In this document: positions 46,658 to 55,667 of the stretch, in pieces
Layout of the letters: every line of letters starts with the position of its first letter
Numbering within the stretch: position 1 is the stretch's first letter
Source of the DNA: Hyphomicrobiaceae bacterium
GTDB lineage: Bacteria > Pseudomonadota > Alphaproteobacteria > Rhizobiales > Hyphomicrobiaceae
Direction: 5' to 3'
NCBI GenBank assembly: GCA_041397645.1
Contig: JAWKWE010000006.1
Location: forward strand, 362,920 to 426,919
DNA: 64,000 nucleotides
Translations under genes and position numbers: made by a program
Notes under the pieces: model-generated
The model's database searches: none
What the model was told of the DNA's origin: nothing
The model's input: the letters and a program-made list of their open reading frames with translations, nothing else

Positions 46658-47211
46658 TCAAGCTAAGAACGGTCCGAAGAAGTCGAGCAGGTCAGAGGAG
46701 CCGGTGCCGCAGGTGCCCGTGCCGGAGTAGGCATAGGTGCCAACATCCGAGCGGGTCAGGATATCGCCGCGGCTGTCGTATGTGACGTCAACATCGGAGG
46801 GCGTGCTCTGGCCGGGCAGCAGGGTCGAGACCTTGGTAACCCGGTTGAGCGTGTCATAGGTGAAGTTCTCGGTGAACTCCTGACCGCTTGCTTCTGTGCG
46901 ATAGGTCGTAATCCAGCTGAGCCGTCCGGTGTTGTTGTTGAAGGTGCGGTACTCGGTGATCTTGCTGCCGAGATGGGTTTCCGTGACGTTGCCACGCGCA
47001 TCGACCGCCGTTGCCTCCCAATAGGTGGCACCGCCTGAGGCCGTATCCTGGATCTTCTGCAGGTGGCCATAGGTCCCGTAAACGTTGGCAACCGTCAGTC
47101 CCGATGGGTATGTGGTGTTGGCGGGACGGCCCGAGCTGTCATAGCTCGTGGATACAGTGAAGCTTGCGCTATCGATCGTTTCCGTAACGCTGGAGGGCCG
47201 GCCTGCGTGGG
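46658..47211 (-). pseudogene. Rhs core (YD-repeat) fragment
   Basis: About 185 residues of clean YD-repeat sequence: FTVSTSYDSSGRPANTTYPS, ATAVDARGNVTETHLGS, NFTYDTLNRVTKVSTLLPG, DVTYDSRGDILTRSDVG. It is cut at both ends: at 46.66 kb beside the IS3 remnant, and at 47.21 kb where it meets the 3' end of the next immunity gene. Confidence 0.8.
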
Positions 47212-47829
47212 CTAGGCGCCAAATTTTTGCGCTAGCCATGCTTGCAAATCGCTGGTCCAGCTGTCGAGTTCAGGGATGCCAACGACATCACAGATCGCTA
47301 CTATTGCGTCGAGATCTTTACGTTCGCTCAAGATCTCCAATGTTCCTGGAACCGCATGGCTCGCAACGATTGCAGCAACTGGCTGGTCATCCAAATCGTT
47401 CCAAAACGCAAAACCATGGACAAAGATGCCAAGCGCTTCAGTGTTGTCAGGAATTTCCTGGCGGGAACTCATGTCGCCGACGGTCGTACCGGTATATAAT
47501 GTAGAAAGTTCTCCAACACGCGCAGTCCTTTGCCACTCGAATCCGATTAATAGTCGGATCGAACCAAAATAGTGAACCTTATCTATCTCCTTCCAAGTCA
47601 ACGTACGTTCGGACGGGGGGGCCAAGACGACAAAATAACATTCGAACTTGCGCCTGACGTCAGCATACGCAGCATCCACGTATGTCTTTTCATCATTTGA
47701 ATGCACAAGTTTTATGCCGGTCGGATGGCCACGTGATCCAATATAATCACACACCGATACGGGTGCACTCAACCGCGAGAGCGAAACGACATTAGAATAT
47801 CGCGGAAGCCACGTTTTAACAATCACCAT
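47212..47829 (-). CDS. Immunity protein
   Basis: 205 residues from ATG 47829, which overlaps the toxin end by 7 bases. Alpha/beta, with GFEWQRTARVGELSTLYTGTT and a C-terminal acidic/helical end (ELDSWTSDLQAWLAQKFGA). The last residues run close to the rhs fragment junction and may be partly replaced. Cognate by position. Confidence 0.7.
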   Translation of the reverse strand: MVIVKTWLPRYSNVVSLSRLSAPVSVCDYIGSRGHPTGIKLVHSNDEKTYVDAAYADVRRKFECYFVVLAPPSERTLTWKEIDKVHYFGSIRLLIGFEWQRTARVGELSTLYTGTTVGDMSSRQEIPDNTEALGIFVHGFAFWNDLDDQPVAAIVASHAVPGTLEILSERKDLDAIVAICDVVGIPELDSWTSDLQAWLAQKFGA

Positions 47830-48786
47830 GGCCAATTCGTCTCCGGAGGAAAGTGGATTGTTTCGTGGGGGCGTGCGCCACTAGCCGGAATGTCAACTCT
47901 GGGACCTTCAGCCGTTGGTCGTATACGAACACCATTCGGCGCAACAAGATGGCCCGGTCTTTTGACGTCAGCAACTAGATTCCCTCCAGTTAAAGCATCG
48001 ACAACGCCAGGAAACCGATCTGCCGGAAGATCGGTGTTGATCCGGCCACCCTGTCGGTCGCCATTTTCACCAGTTACTTCTGTCGGGAGATCAGGAGCAT
48101 CGCTATTGAAGATGTAGCCGTAGACGGTCGTCACCGCATCATAGATCAGAAGGCCACCGCCAATTATGTCGCCAACAGGGAGTGGCCCGTCCATCGCGGC
48201 GATAGTGGCGGCCGTCGCGGCTGTTGCGGTGAAGCGCACTGCGAAACCACGCGTAGCAGCTTTTGCAAGAGCTGCGGCGTCCGCATTATACAGCTGCGCG
48301 AAGGCGCCGGTGATGGCGCCGTTGGCGAACTTGCCGCCGGAGAGCACCGAGGCAGTACCGCCGGCAACAGCGGCGACGGCAGTGCGTTCCGCGATGTACT
48401 CGGGATTGCCGTCGCCCGAGTGGCCCATGGCTCCGGATGAGTCCATGAGCAGGCTTGAACCTGCTGCGACTGCGCCGGTGAGCGCACCTGTTTCGAACGA
48501 TCCGCCTTGCGCGACCGAGACCGCGCCGCCGACAACCGCGTGCAGACCGATCTTGACCGCCGCAGAGAGCGGCCTGTCGGCAATGCCCCCGATGATCTGG
48601 TGGATCCCGGAATACGCACCTATCTGCACGAAGGAGATCGCCGCCCCTATGAGGGCCTGTTTGATCGATCCGCCCGCCGCCAGGGTGAGTGCAGCTCCTG
48701 CCGCCGCACATCCAACCGGTCCCGTCGTCGCACAGGCGACGATCTGCAGGATGGCTCTGCCTATCGACGACCGTGCGATCGCGCAA
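47823..48786 (-). CDS. Rhs cassette, type I constant segment, unknown tip
   Basis: Rhs similarity starts abruptly at about 48786 (IARSSIGRAILQIVA), so the rhs core is missing. The open frame extends to GTG 48833 in unrelated DNA. The constant segment ends AQLYNAD (48285). A linker FTATAATAATIAAMDGPLP shared with 31.3-31.5 kb follows. The tip (about 75 residues) contains TGGNLVADVKRPGHLVAPNG and RVDIPASGARPHETIHF. I recognise the ending as recurrent in polymorphic toxins but cannot name its activity. Confidence 0.7.
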
Positions 48787-48863
48787 CGGTGTGTATGATG
48801 GCATTCACAAACGGTTGGGTTATCGGGCTGCACTGCACGCTGAAGTCTACTCGCACGTCACAA

Positions 48864-49142
48864 CTACTCGCTCTTATTGTAAGGTAGGGACAGACCGTTT
48901 GCTAAACACGTTGCTTCGTAACCAGCTCGTGCGCTCGCTAGAATATCGATGACCTCTTGAAGCCAATTTTGCGCAACATCTATATCGCCGCACTCCATTG
49001 AGTCCTTTGCTCGCGTTAACATTGACAATAGCGTGTTTAAGCTATCGCCCTGCACAACGACACCGGGGAACGCTCGTGTAGGAAGCTGGACTACCGCGTA
49101 GTTGTGCGGAGTCGTCAGCAATTTTGCTGTGATTTCTGACAT
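48864..49142 (-). CDS. DUF6959-like immunity protein
   Basis: 92 residues. LLTTPHNYAVVQLPTRAFPG, VVVQGDSLNTLL is the hallmark of a small family (DUF6959-type) seen with toxins. It starts 4 bases after the nucleotidyltransferase-toxin stop, hence cognate by position. Confidence 0.7.
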   Translation of the reverse strand: MSEITAKLLTTPHNYAVVQLPTRAFPGVVVQGDSLNTLLSMLTRAKDSMECGDIDVAQNWLQEVIDILASARAGYEATCLANGLSLPYNKSE

Positions 49143-49146
49143 GGTC

Positions 49147-49930
49147 TTATCTCGGCGTGAATGTGATATGCGGCTGATCAGTTCTCACAGGCCCTTGGTC
49201 GAAGTCTTGCGCCCGTGGCTCACCAAGTCCCCTCGAACCGCCAGGTAGGCTCTGACCAATTCGACCTGGAGATTTGCCTTCAAGTATATAATCCCAATCC
49301 GAATTTGGCCCTGCAGTTCCCGCGGCTCGGCTTCCTACCACGGTAATTTTTGTTCCATATCGATCAGCAGCATTCTGGATCCGAGAAATATCCCCCGGTG
49401 ATAGATTATCAACCGAAGCGCCGCCGCCAGCTACAGGTCCGGTTTCGGCATCACTATAGACCGCCGATCCAAATGGATCAGTAACAAAGTCATAGATCAC
49501 ACCTGCGGTTTGTCCGCCAACCAATGCTCCGCCAACTACACCGGTCATTATGATACCGGGAGTTACGGCTCCGCATGCTCCGTAAGTTCCAGCTGTGCAC
49601 AGTCCTGCCGCTCCTGAACCAACGACTCCCCCGAATATTGCACCAAGTGCACGACCCCCGCCTATCGCAATGCTCTTTCCGATGCCGTCCGCATTATAGA
49701 GCTGCGCGAATGCACCTGTGATGGCGCCGTTGGCGAACTTGCCGCCTGCGAGGACGGAGGCTGTGCCGCCGGCGACAGCTGCGACGGCAGTGCGGGCTGC
49801 AACGTTCTCAGGCACACCATCGCCCGAGTGGCCCATGACACCGGATGAGTCCATGAGCAGGCTTGAACCTGCTGCGACTGCGCCGGTGAGCGCACCTGTT
49901 TCAAACGATCCGCCTTGCGCGACCGAGACC
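49147..49930 (-). CDS. Rhs cassette with nucleotidyltransferase-like tip
   Basis: The constant type I segment begins directly at a type A palindrome (49931-49959); about 450 bp of the usual upstream segment are missing. Boundary AQLYNAD at 49693. The tip has a Gly/Ala-rich hydrophobic part (AIFGGVVGSGAAGL, GIIMTGVVGGALVGGQ), then ISRIQNAADRYGTKITVVGS, RAAGTAGPNSDWDYILEG. GS followed by SDWD gives the GS...DxD signature of DNA polymerase beta-type nucleotidyltransferases, a known toxin class that modifies RNA or protein. Open frame to 50088 through the palindromes. Confidence 0.75.
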
Positions 49931-50343
49931 GCGCGGATGCGGGTGGGCATCCGAAGCGCAAGGACAGGACAGCGGGTTGTTCTGCACGCCTTGGTTGGCG
50001 CGTTGCGACTCCGCTTCGCGGAGCCGGCCGCAACGCGCGGCTCTAAGCGCTTCCGGCCGGCTCTCCGCAAGGAGAGTCGGAAGCGCAATCAACGCATAGG
50101 CGTTGAAGGCCTGGAAGTTTGTGATGTCCTGCACGAACGGATCGGCGGAGCGCGGTTGCAGCGTGGGCATCCGGAGCGCGCACTAAAATGGAAGCGGCCG
50201 ATGTCGGCGTCATAGACGCGCCCGTTCATGTGGATGAGGCCAACACCTCAGCCGCGCTTCGGATGCCCACGCTGCATCCGCGCTTATCGAGCTGCTCGTG
50301 GCATGTGCGTGCGGCCGGCTCGACGCAGGAGAGTCGCACGCAC
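49931..50343. repeat. Cluster of palindromic elements A, D, C, A, A, E
   Basis: A at 49931-49959; D (arms GCGTTGCG/CGCAACGC, inner ACTCCGCTTCGCGGAGCCGGC) at 50000-50036; C (arms GCGCTTCCG/CGGAAGCGC, inner GCCGGCTCTCCGCAAGGAGAGT) at 50047-50086; A at about 50149-50180; A at 50254-50283; E (arms GTGCGTGCG/CGCACGCAC) at 50305-50343. Rhs core codons lie between them. Confidence 0.85.
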
Positions 50344-50430
50344 CTCTAAAGTATAGCCGCGGGTGACCTGCGAGAGCTGCCAGTTGAAGGGATTGGACGG
50401 CGTATAGCTGGTCCAGTCGACCTGACGGCA
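49960..50430 (-). pseudogene. Rhs core fragment disrupted by palindromes
   Basis: Between the inserts one can read TSYTPSNPFNWQLSQVTRGY, CHEQLDK, LIHMNGRVYDADIGRF, DPFVQDITNFQAFNAYA and VQNNPLS in order. The inserts break the frame in several places. The junction with the immunity gene is at about 50430. Confidence 0.75.
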
Positions 50431-50442
50431 GGCGTTCTCAAG

Positions 50443-51111
50443 TTACAAACCCAAACTTCCGTGAACGTGATCGCGCACCGATGATACACAATCGACTGAA
50501 ACTGTCGAATGATCCTTTAAGACCCGGAGCACCGAGATCTGCGCAGCTATTTCATTCATAAATGCGGGATCATTTGCAATCTTATCGTCAATCCCATTCA
50601 TCAACTTGGTGTAATCCGATGAATGCTTGTTGCTTGCGATCCAGTCGGGTCCTAACTCAGCCCAAAGTTGTTGGGTATATTTTCTCTTGAGGCATTCCTT
50701 AACTGCTTCAAGCGACCAAGATCCGCATTTTTTTGCAAACGCAATATCTCTTGTCTGGCCATATTGGATAGCATTTTGAATTATATCACAAAAGATAGCC
50801 GCCTCCTCTGGTAGTGGAGGATCTTGCTCCATCATCCGCGCGCAAAGCTCCTGCGCTTTAATTGCCAATAGTCCTATAGAGTCACTCTCACATTCAGTTT
50901 TGGTAGCAGTCTTCCATATCTCACCAATTATATATTGCGCGTCGGAGTACATTTCTTTTCCTGCTAAGCAGCTGAAAAGCAGGTGAGCATTCCTTTCCCC
51001 GCATGCGACGCAAAATGCAAGTTTATGATTATCAGAGGGCAGGTCTAGTAATGCGACCATAGAACGGCGCTGGTAGTCGTTGAAGGCGGCCCCTAAGGCG
51101 CTTGTTGGCAT
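50443..51111 (-). CDS. DUF416-like immunity protein
   Basis: 222 residues, helical. LPSDNHKLAFCVACGERNAH resembles the DUF416 N-terminus (LAFxAxxxER), and the rest (YIIGEIWKT, CDIIQNAIQYGQTRDIA) fits an all-helical immunity fold. It follows the deaminase toxin by 3 bases, hence its cognate immunity. Confidence 0.7.
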   Translation of the reverse strand: MPTSALGAAFNDYQRRSMVALLDLPSDNHKLAFCVACGERNAHLLFSCLAGKEMYSDAQYIIGEIWKTATKTECESDSIGLLAIKAQELCARMMEQDPPLPEEAAIFCDIIQNAIQYGQTRDIAFAKKCGSWSLEAVKECLKRKYTQQLWAELGPDWIASNKHSSDYTKLMNGIDDKIANDPAFMNEIAAQISVLRVLKDHSTVSVDCVSSVRDHVHGSLGL

Positions 51112-51114
51112 GAA

Positions 51115-52130
51115 TCACCTTCTTTTCCGGAACCAACCATATTGAGTCAATAAATTGAAAGTACAAGAGGGGCAAGAGTCTCGTGGTGCTATCGACAAGC
51201 CAATGCCCCTCAACCCATTTGCGGCTGCAAAGTCAAGAACATTTATTTCAGCATGATGGCTGTTGAAGTCTGAACGGGGTGCACTTGGAATTGCAATCGC
51301 ATTTCCAGACGCTTCGATGATCGACATTTGCTCCAAAGTAAATCCGCGCTCGTATGAAGTCGATACCAAGTGTCGAATGCCCGATTGCCCTGAGACAGTC
51401 GTCATCTCGTCGAGCGTTAAGACAGCGGTCGTTCGAGATTTCCAGGCTCGATCCTCTGGGCCGCCTAAGGCATTTTGGACTTTATTGGCCAGAGCTCTGC
51501 CTTGCAGAGTATAATAGCCATCGACAACGTCTTCACCAAAGAGACTGCTAAACCAGTCCCTTCCACCCTCCGCATTATACAGCTGTGCAAACGCGCCTGT
51601 GATGGCGCCGTTGGCGAACTTGCCGCCTGCGAGGACGGAGGCTGTGCCGCCGGCGACAGCTGCAACGGCGGTGCGTTCCGCGATGTATTCGGGATTGCCA
51701 TCGCCCGAGTGGCCCATGACACCGGATGAGTCCATGAGCAGGCTCGACCCTGCTGCGACTGCGCCGGTGAGCGCACCTGTTTCAAACGATCCGCCTTGCG
51801 CGACCGAGACCGCGCCGCCGACAACCGCGTGCAGACCGATCTTGACCGCCGCAGAGAGCGCCCTGTCGGCAATGCCCCCGATGATCTGGTGGATCCCGGA
51901 ATACGCACCTATCTGCACGAAGGAGATCGCCGCCCCTATGAGGGCCTGTTTGATCGATCCGCCCGCCGCCAGTGTCAGTGCAGCTCCCGCCGCCGCACAT
52001 CCAACCGGTCCCGTCGTCGCACAGGCGACGATCTGAAGGATCGCTCTTCCTATTGATGATCTAGCGATGGCTTTAGCGGCATGAGCAAAGACACGACCGA
52101 TACCTCTGAACACACTGCCGATGGCCTTGA
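51115..52130 (-). CDS. Rhs cassette with cytidine-deaminase-like tip
   Basis: Rhs similarity starts at about 52130 (LFKAIGSVFRGIGRVFAHAA) with the core missing; the frame is open to 52158. Type I constant segment, boundary AQLYNAEG (51574). The tip is about 145 residues. SHHAEINVLDFAAANGL followed by APRDSCPSCTFNLL gives the HAE ... PxxxCxxC zinc-site signature of the nucleic-acid deaminase superfamily. Toxic deaminases of this sort convert C to U in DNA or RNA. The rest of the tip (GYYTLQGRALANKVQNALGG) is helical. Confidence 0.8.
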
Positions 52131-52210
52131 ACAGGCAAGCACTTCCGGCGGACAGCATTGAGATCCAATGTCCGGACCGGGCTCTTCGCTATCGCAGGCC
52201 AGTCGTACTG

Positions 52211-52927
52211 CTAGTTCGGTTTGAATTTCTGGGCGGCCTGAATGACGAAGTCGAGATATTCTTCGGCCGAGAACCCGCGTATGGCAGGACCCGCGATATG
52301 CGCTTTCTGCAGCATCAACTTGTCCTTGATCTCTTGATCGCTCATGCCGAGTCGAGCTCCAAGAGCCACGGCTTGCGCCGCCCTCACTTCTGGGGACACC
52401 TGCCACCATGGAAAGGCATCCGAGTCGGTAGCGAGTGCCTCGAACCATGTTCGGATATCTGTGACGGATTTCAATGATGGTTCGATTTCACGATCCAGCT
52501 TGTCTTTGACCATGGCAACGATCTCGTCAGTCGCATAGTCGCACAGGAAGATGCCCCAAGGTGACCTTCCTGGACCTTGCCTGGCCCGCGTGAAGGTGGC
52601 GAACGCCAGCGCACAAAACCCGCGCTTGTTCTTGGTCCAATCGGAAGGATCTAGCCGCCTATATATAACGACGCAATCGACGCTGAACTGTTCGAGTTCA
52701 TCGTTATAGAGGGCATACCTTAGGCCTAAACCTTGCTTGGACCTGCCTCCGTTTGTGGCGATCACAAGATGCTGCACATCTTCCGTACTCCAGGGCGCGC
52801 GAAAGTACTCGCGCTCTGCGCGCTTTTTTATGTGCGTGTAGCCACGTCCCGTCAGAATAGCTTTGGCGGCTGCGAACTTCGCCGGTGAATCCTCCAACGG
52901 ATAGGCAGGCGGCTTGATGTTGATCAT
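52211..52927 (-). CDS. Immunity protein for the nuclease tip, paralogue family
   Basis: 238 residues from ATG 52927; ATGA overlap with the toxin stop. SVTDIRTWFEALATDSDAFP, RAAQAVALGARLGMSDQEI is shared with 21942-22619 and, more distantly, with 59122-59793. The family follows PD-(D/E)xK-like toxins whose core reads RFYDL...EVKT. Confidence 0.8.
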   Translation of the reverse strand: MINIKPPAYPLEDSPAKFAAAKAILTGRGYTHIKKRAEREYFRAPWSTEDVQHLVIATNGGRSKQGLGLRYALYNDELEQFSVDCVVIYRRLDPSDWTKNKRGFCALAFATFTRARQGPGRSPWGIFLCDYATDEIVAMVKDKLDREIEPSLKSVTDIRTWFEALATDSDAFPWWQVSPEVRAAQAVALGARLGMSDQEIKDKLMLQKAHIAGPAIRGFSAEEYLDFVIQAAQKFKPN

Positions 52928-53632
52928 TTGCCGTCGCCCACCCAGAGCTGCGGCCAAGTCCTCACGCCCGAGTTCAAGAGGAGTTGTCGCATGACCGTTG
53001 TGCTCCAAACCGCTGCCCTCATGCCGCCGATCGTTGCGCCAGCATAGCTCACACCTTCTACAATTATCTGCCCATTTGTCGTCATCGCGCCATGCTTTGC
53101 CACTTGGAAGTCCTTATACACCTGCGACCATCGCAAGCCCCATTCATTACCATAAGTCGTTTTGACCTCGACCCCGTAGTTCAGACCATCGGCCGGACTC
53201 TTTGCAATGAGATCATAGAACCGGATGCCGCCTCCTGGAACCCTCGTGCCGAGCCGACCGTCTTCGACCTCGTTATGCAATATCTTCCAGCCTTGCTCTT
53301 CCATATCTTTGGCGACGATTCCAACTGCCTTATCGTGATAGAATTTCTTATTGACGAGGTCTGCCCCACCCTCGGCATTATAGAGCTGCGCAAACGCTCC
53401 TGTGATGGCACCGTTAGCGAACTTGCCGCCTGCGAGGACGGATGCTGTACCGCCAGCAACGGCTGCGACGGCGGTGCGTTCCGCGATGTACGCGCGCTGC
53501 GTCTTCAGACCCGATTGGGCGACGGAGACCTCGAAGCTTCCGCCTGCAATGTAATAGGTGGTCGTGGTGCCGGTCTGGTTGACATCGGTCCGCTTGAATC
53601 GACCCCGCTCAGGGCCATAGGCCAGATCGATG
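52924..53632 (-). pseudogene. Chimeric Rhs piece with PD-(D/E)xK-like tip
   Basis: The frame is open from about 53640 to the stop at 52924 but has no evident start; ATG 53304 lies inside the tip. An rhs core piece (IDLAYGPERGRF...SGLKTQRAYIA) is joined at about 53490 to the last third of the constant segment (AERTAVAAVAGG, boundary 53377) at a shared TACATC. The tip (about 150 residues) has GGIRFYDLIAKSP and YGVEVKTTYGNEW, a D...ExK nuclease core, and resembles the tip at 59790-60240. Confidence 0.7.
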
Positions 53633-53672
53633 CTAATTATAACTCCTTAAGTCGAGCAAGCGTGCAACGCTG

Positions 53673-53912
53673 TCATTCATCAAAAAATTCTTGAGCTGCT
53701 TTTTCTCCAGTTATATCGACCAATTTATCGAGCAATGATGTGAATTCGGCGCCTAGAGACTCGACTTTATCCCGAGCCACTCCAATTCTCGTGTCAAACT
53801 CAAATATCTCCAGACCGTGGCAAATTTCATTTAGAGCATTGTTAATCAAAAGAACCTCACGCAGATCAAACTCAACTACCGCTTTCAAACGTTCCAAATT
53901 AATGACTCGCAT
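53673..53912 (-). CDS. Small helical immunity protein
   Basis: 79 residues, acidic, helical throughout (VINLERLKAVVEFDLREVLL). It follows the toxin stop at 53935 by 22 bases. Cognate by position. Its end lies near a chimeric rhs piece. Confidence 0.65.
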   Translation of the reverse strand: MRVINLERLKAVVEFDLREVLLINNALNEICHGLEIFEFDTRIGVARDKVESLGAEFTSLLDKLVDITGEKAAQEFFDE

Positions 53913-53934
53913 TTTATCACCTCAGCTGGTCGTA

Positions 53935-55020
53935 TCATTTTCTTCCATCTATTGGCTGGAAGGCGGTTCCTCCATCGGAAGCTCTCGGATTGTGAATTAT
54001 CACTGTACTCGAGGCATCATCCCAGTAAGCTGAACGCCCCCCTGACAGACTCTTGCTCGCAGTGGGATTTCTCATCACACTTTCTATATGATCCGCGAAC
54101 TGCTTTCGAGTACGAATACCTAACCCTCTGAATTCCCCAAACGCCAAGATGTGCTTTGTGAATGCATGCCCTGCAGCTATTGCTTCCGATATTTTACCGA
54201 GAGCTTTCCCCGGCCCCGGCATGACGCCGGCAGCGGCGGCGGCCCAACCCCAACCAGAGCACTGGGCCGAGAAGCAGTCATAGACATCTGATCCTGGAAT
54301 CAGGGCCCAGGCGACGCTTTTCAACGTCTCGCGGTTTTCCAGAGCCTGCTCGGGTGTAATCAGATTTTTACTCGGATGGGCCCATTTGTTATACATCAGC
54401 GCGAAGGCCGCAGTGATCGCGCCGTTAGCGAACTTTCCGCCAGCGAGGATAGAGGCGGTGCCACCTGCGACGACGGTCGCGGTGAACTGACCGGCTTCAC
54501 CCAGTCCGCCGGAGATCTCGCCGACGCCGCCCGCGACCGCACCGGACATGAACCCGCTGACGAACGAGCCGCCCTGGGCCATCGAGATCGCACCGGAGAC
54601 CACGCCGTGCGACAAGGCGGTGCCGACGGGCCCCGTGCCGGAGAGGACCACCGCGTCGCCGACCTTACCCCAAATGTCGATGATGCCGCCGTTACTCGCG
54701 CCGACCTGCACGAATGCCAAAGCTGCGGAAATAAACGCCTGCTTGAGTGTTCCGCCTGCGAGCAAAGTGAGCCCCGCCGCCGCTGGCGCGCACGTAAACG
54801 CAGCCGCGGGATTGGCACAGGCCACGATCTGCAGGATAGCTCTGCCTATGGACGACCGTGCGATGGCTTTGGCGGCATGAGCAAAGACACGACCGATGCC
54901 TCTGAACACACTGCCGATGGCCTTGAACAGGCCCTTGAGGAAGAAGCCCGAAGGGTCGGTGGCGCGCGGATGTGGGTGGGCATCCGAAGCGCAAGGACAG
55001 GACAGCGGGTTGTTCTGCAC
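53935..55020 (-). CDS. Rhs cassette with CdiA-type RNase-like tip
   Basis: 361 residues. Starts within rhs (QNNPLS), then a type A palindrome is inserted in frame (54964-54992) before TDPSGFFLKGL. Type II constant segment, boundary ALMYN (54388). The tip (about 145 residues) ends HAFTKHILAFGEFRGLGIRT, SGGRSAYWDDASSTVIIHNP and GGTAFQP. This matches a family of C-terminal toxin domains also seen in CdiA and Photorhabdus toxins, probably RNases of BECR fold; that last point is from memory. 5' end truncated. Confidence 0.75.
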   Translation of the reverse strand: MQNNPLSCPCASDAHPHPRATDPSGFFLKGLFKAIGSVFRGIGRVFAHAAKAIARSSIGRAILQIVACANPAAAFTCAPAAAGLTLLAGGTLKQAFISAALAFVQVGASNGGIIDIWGKVGDAVVLSGTGPVGTALSHGVVSGAISMAQGGSFVSGFMSGAVAGGVGEISGGLGEAGQFTATVVAGGTASILAGGKFANGAITAAFALMYNKWAHPSKNLITPEQALENRETLKSVAWALIPGSDVYDCFSAQCSGWGWAAAAAGVMPGPGKALGKISEAIAAGHAFTKHILAFGEFRGLGIRTRKQFADHIESVMRNPTASKSLSGGRSAYWDDASSTVIIHNPRASDGGTAFQPIDGRK

Positions 55021-55151
55021 GTAGGCAGAGACCCTCTAGGTCATCCGTTTGTGAAGCTCAGAGAACAGACAGTGGCCCAGCGAATTTAACTCGACGAGCT
55101 TGACAGCCGACCGAGGCCTGTCGGCACCATTTCACCCTACGGCTCTTCGCG

Positions 55152-55667
55152 CTACGATCTACATGCTCCATCTCTCAGTTTTTGGAGATACGAGTTCCGC
55201 TGAAACTCTGTTATTCCCGGAGATTGGCCAGACATCCACAACTCCACGAGCTGATCATCTGAGATGTGTGAGCAAACATAAGGCGCGCCATACTGAACAA
55301 GAGCATTAGATAACTCTGCAGCCAGTTGATCGACGGACTCCTTTGCAGAAATCTCCCACCATTGATCCTTGAGAACTTTGGGCAGCAACATTCCCAAACG
55401 CAGACGCAGGTGCGCGTTTGCGCTGGTCGCCTTGTTGATGGACGGTTCGAACTTGTCCAACAGCTTCGCGCTTACCACAGCCAAGTTTACGGTGAAACGA
55501 AGAATACGTTCGTCGTTGGTGCGACTTTTTTGAAATTCAATTAATCCAAGATTGCCTTTGTTTATTAGACTTAGTGAGTTTCCCGATTTCTTGAAGCCAA
55601 GGGGTTTCAAAGCCATCGCGCAGACTCTGACAACCTCCAAAAGAATGTCGTTTGGTCGATCGCTCAT
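55152..55667 (-). CDS. DUF4304 immunity protein
   Basis: 171 residues starting at the base after the toxin stop (55668). AMALKPLGFKKSGNSLSLIN and RFTVNLAVVSAKLL are DUF4304 landmarks. It is the paired immunity for the nuclease tip, and a distant relative of the orphan at 20306-20755. Confidence 0.8.
   Translation of the reverse strand: MSDRPNDILLEVVRVCAMALKPLGFKKSGNSLSLINKGNLGLIEFQKSRTNDERILRFTVNLAVVSAKLLDKFEPSINKATSANAHLRLRLGMLLPKVLKDQWWEISAKESVDQLAAELSNALVQYGAPYVCSHISDDQLVELWMSGQSPGITEFQRNSYLQKLRDGACRS

Noticed and set aside
46205..46666. A single 153-codon gene through the IS3 region
   Set aside because: Its N-terminal third is antisense to one IS3 remnant and the rest is the other remnant, so the frame is fortuitous.
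48166..48798. Long plus-strand frames opposite the constant segments (also at 43398, 51599, 55864, 61764, 63523)
   Set aside because: They recur because the Ala/Gly-rich constant segment leaves the opposite frame open; Pro/Ser/Ala-rich translations have no independent support.
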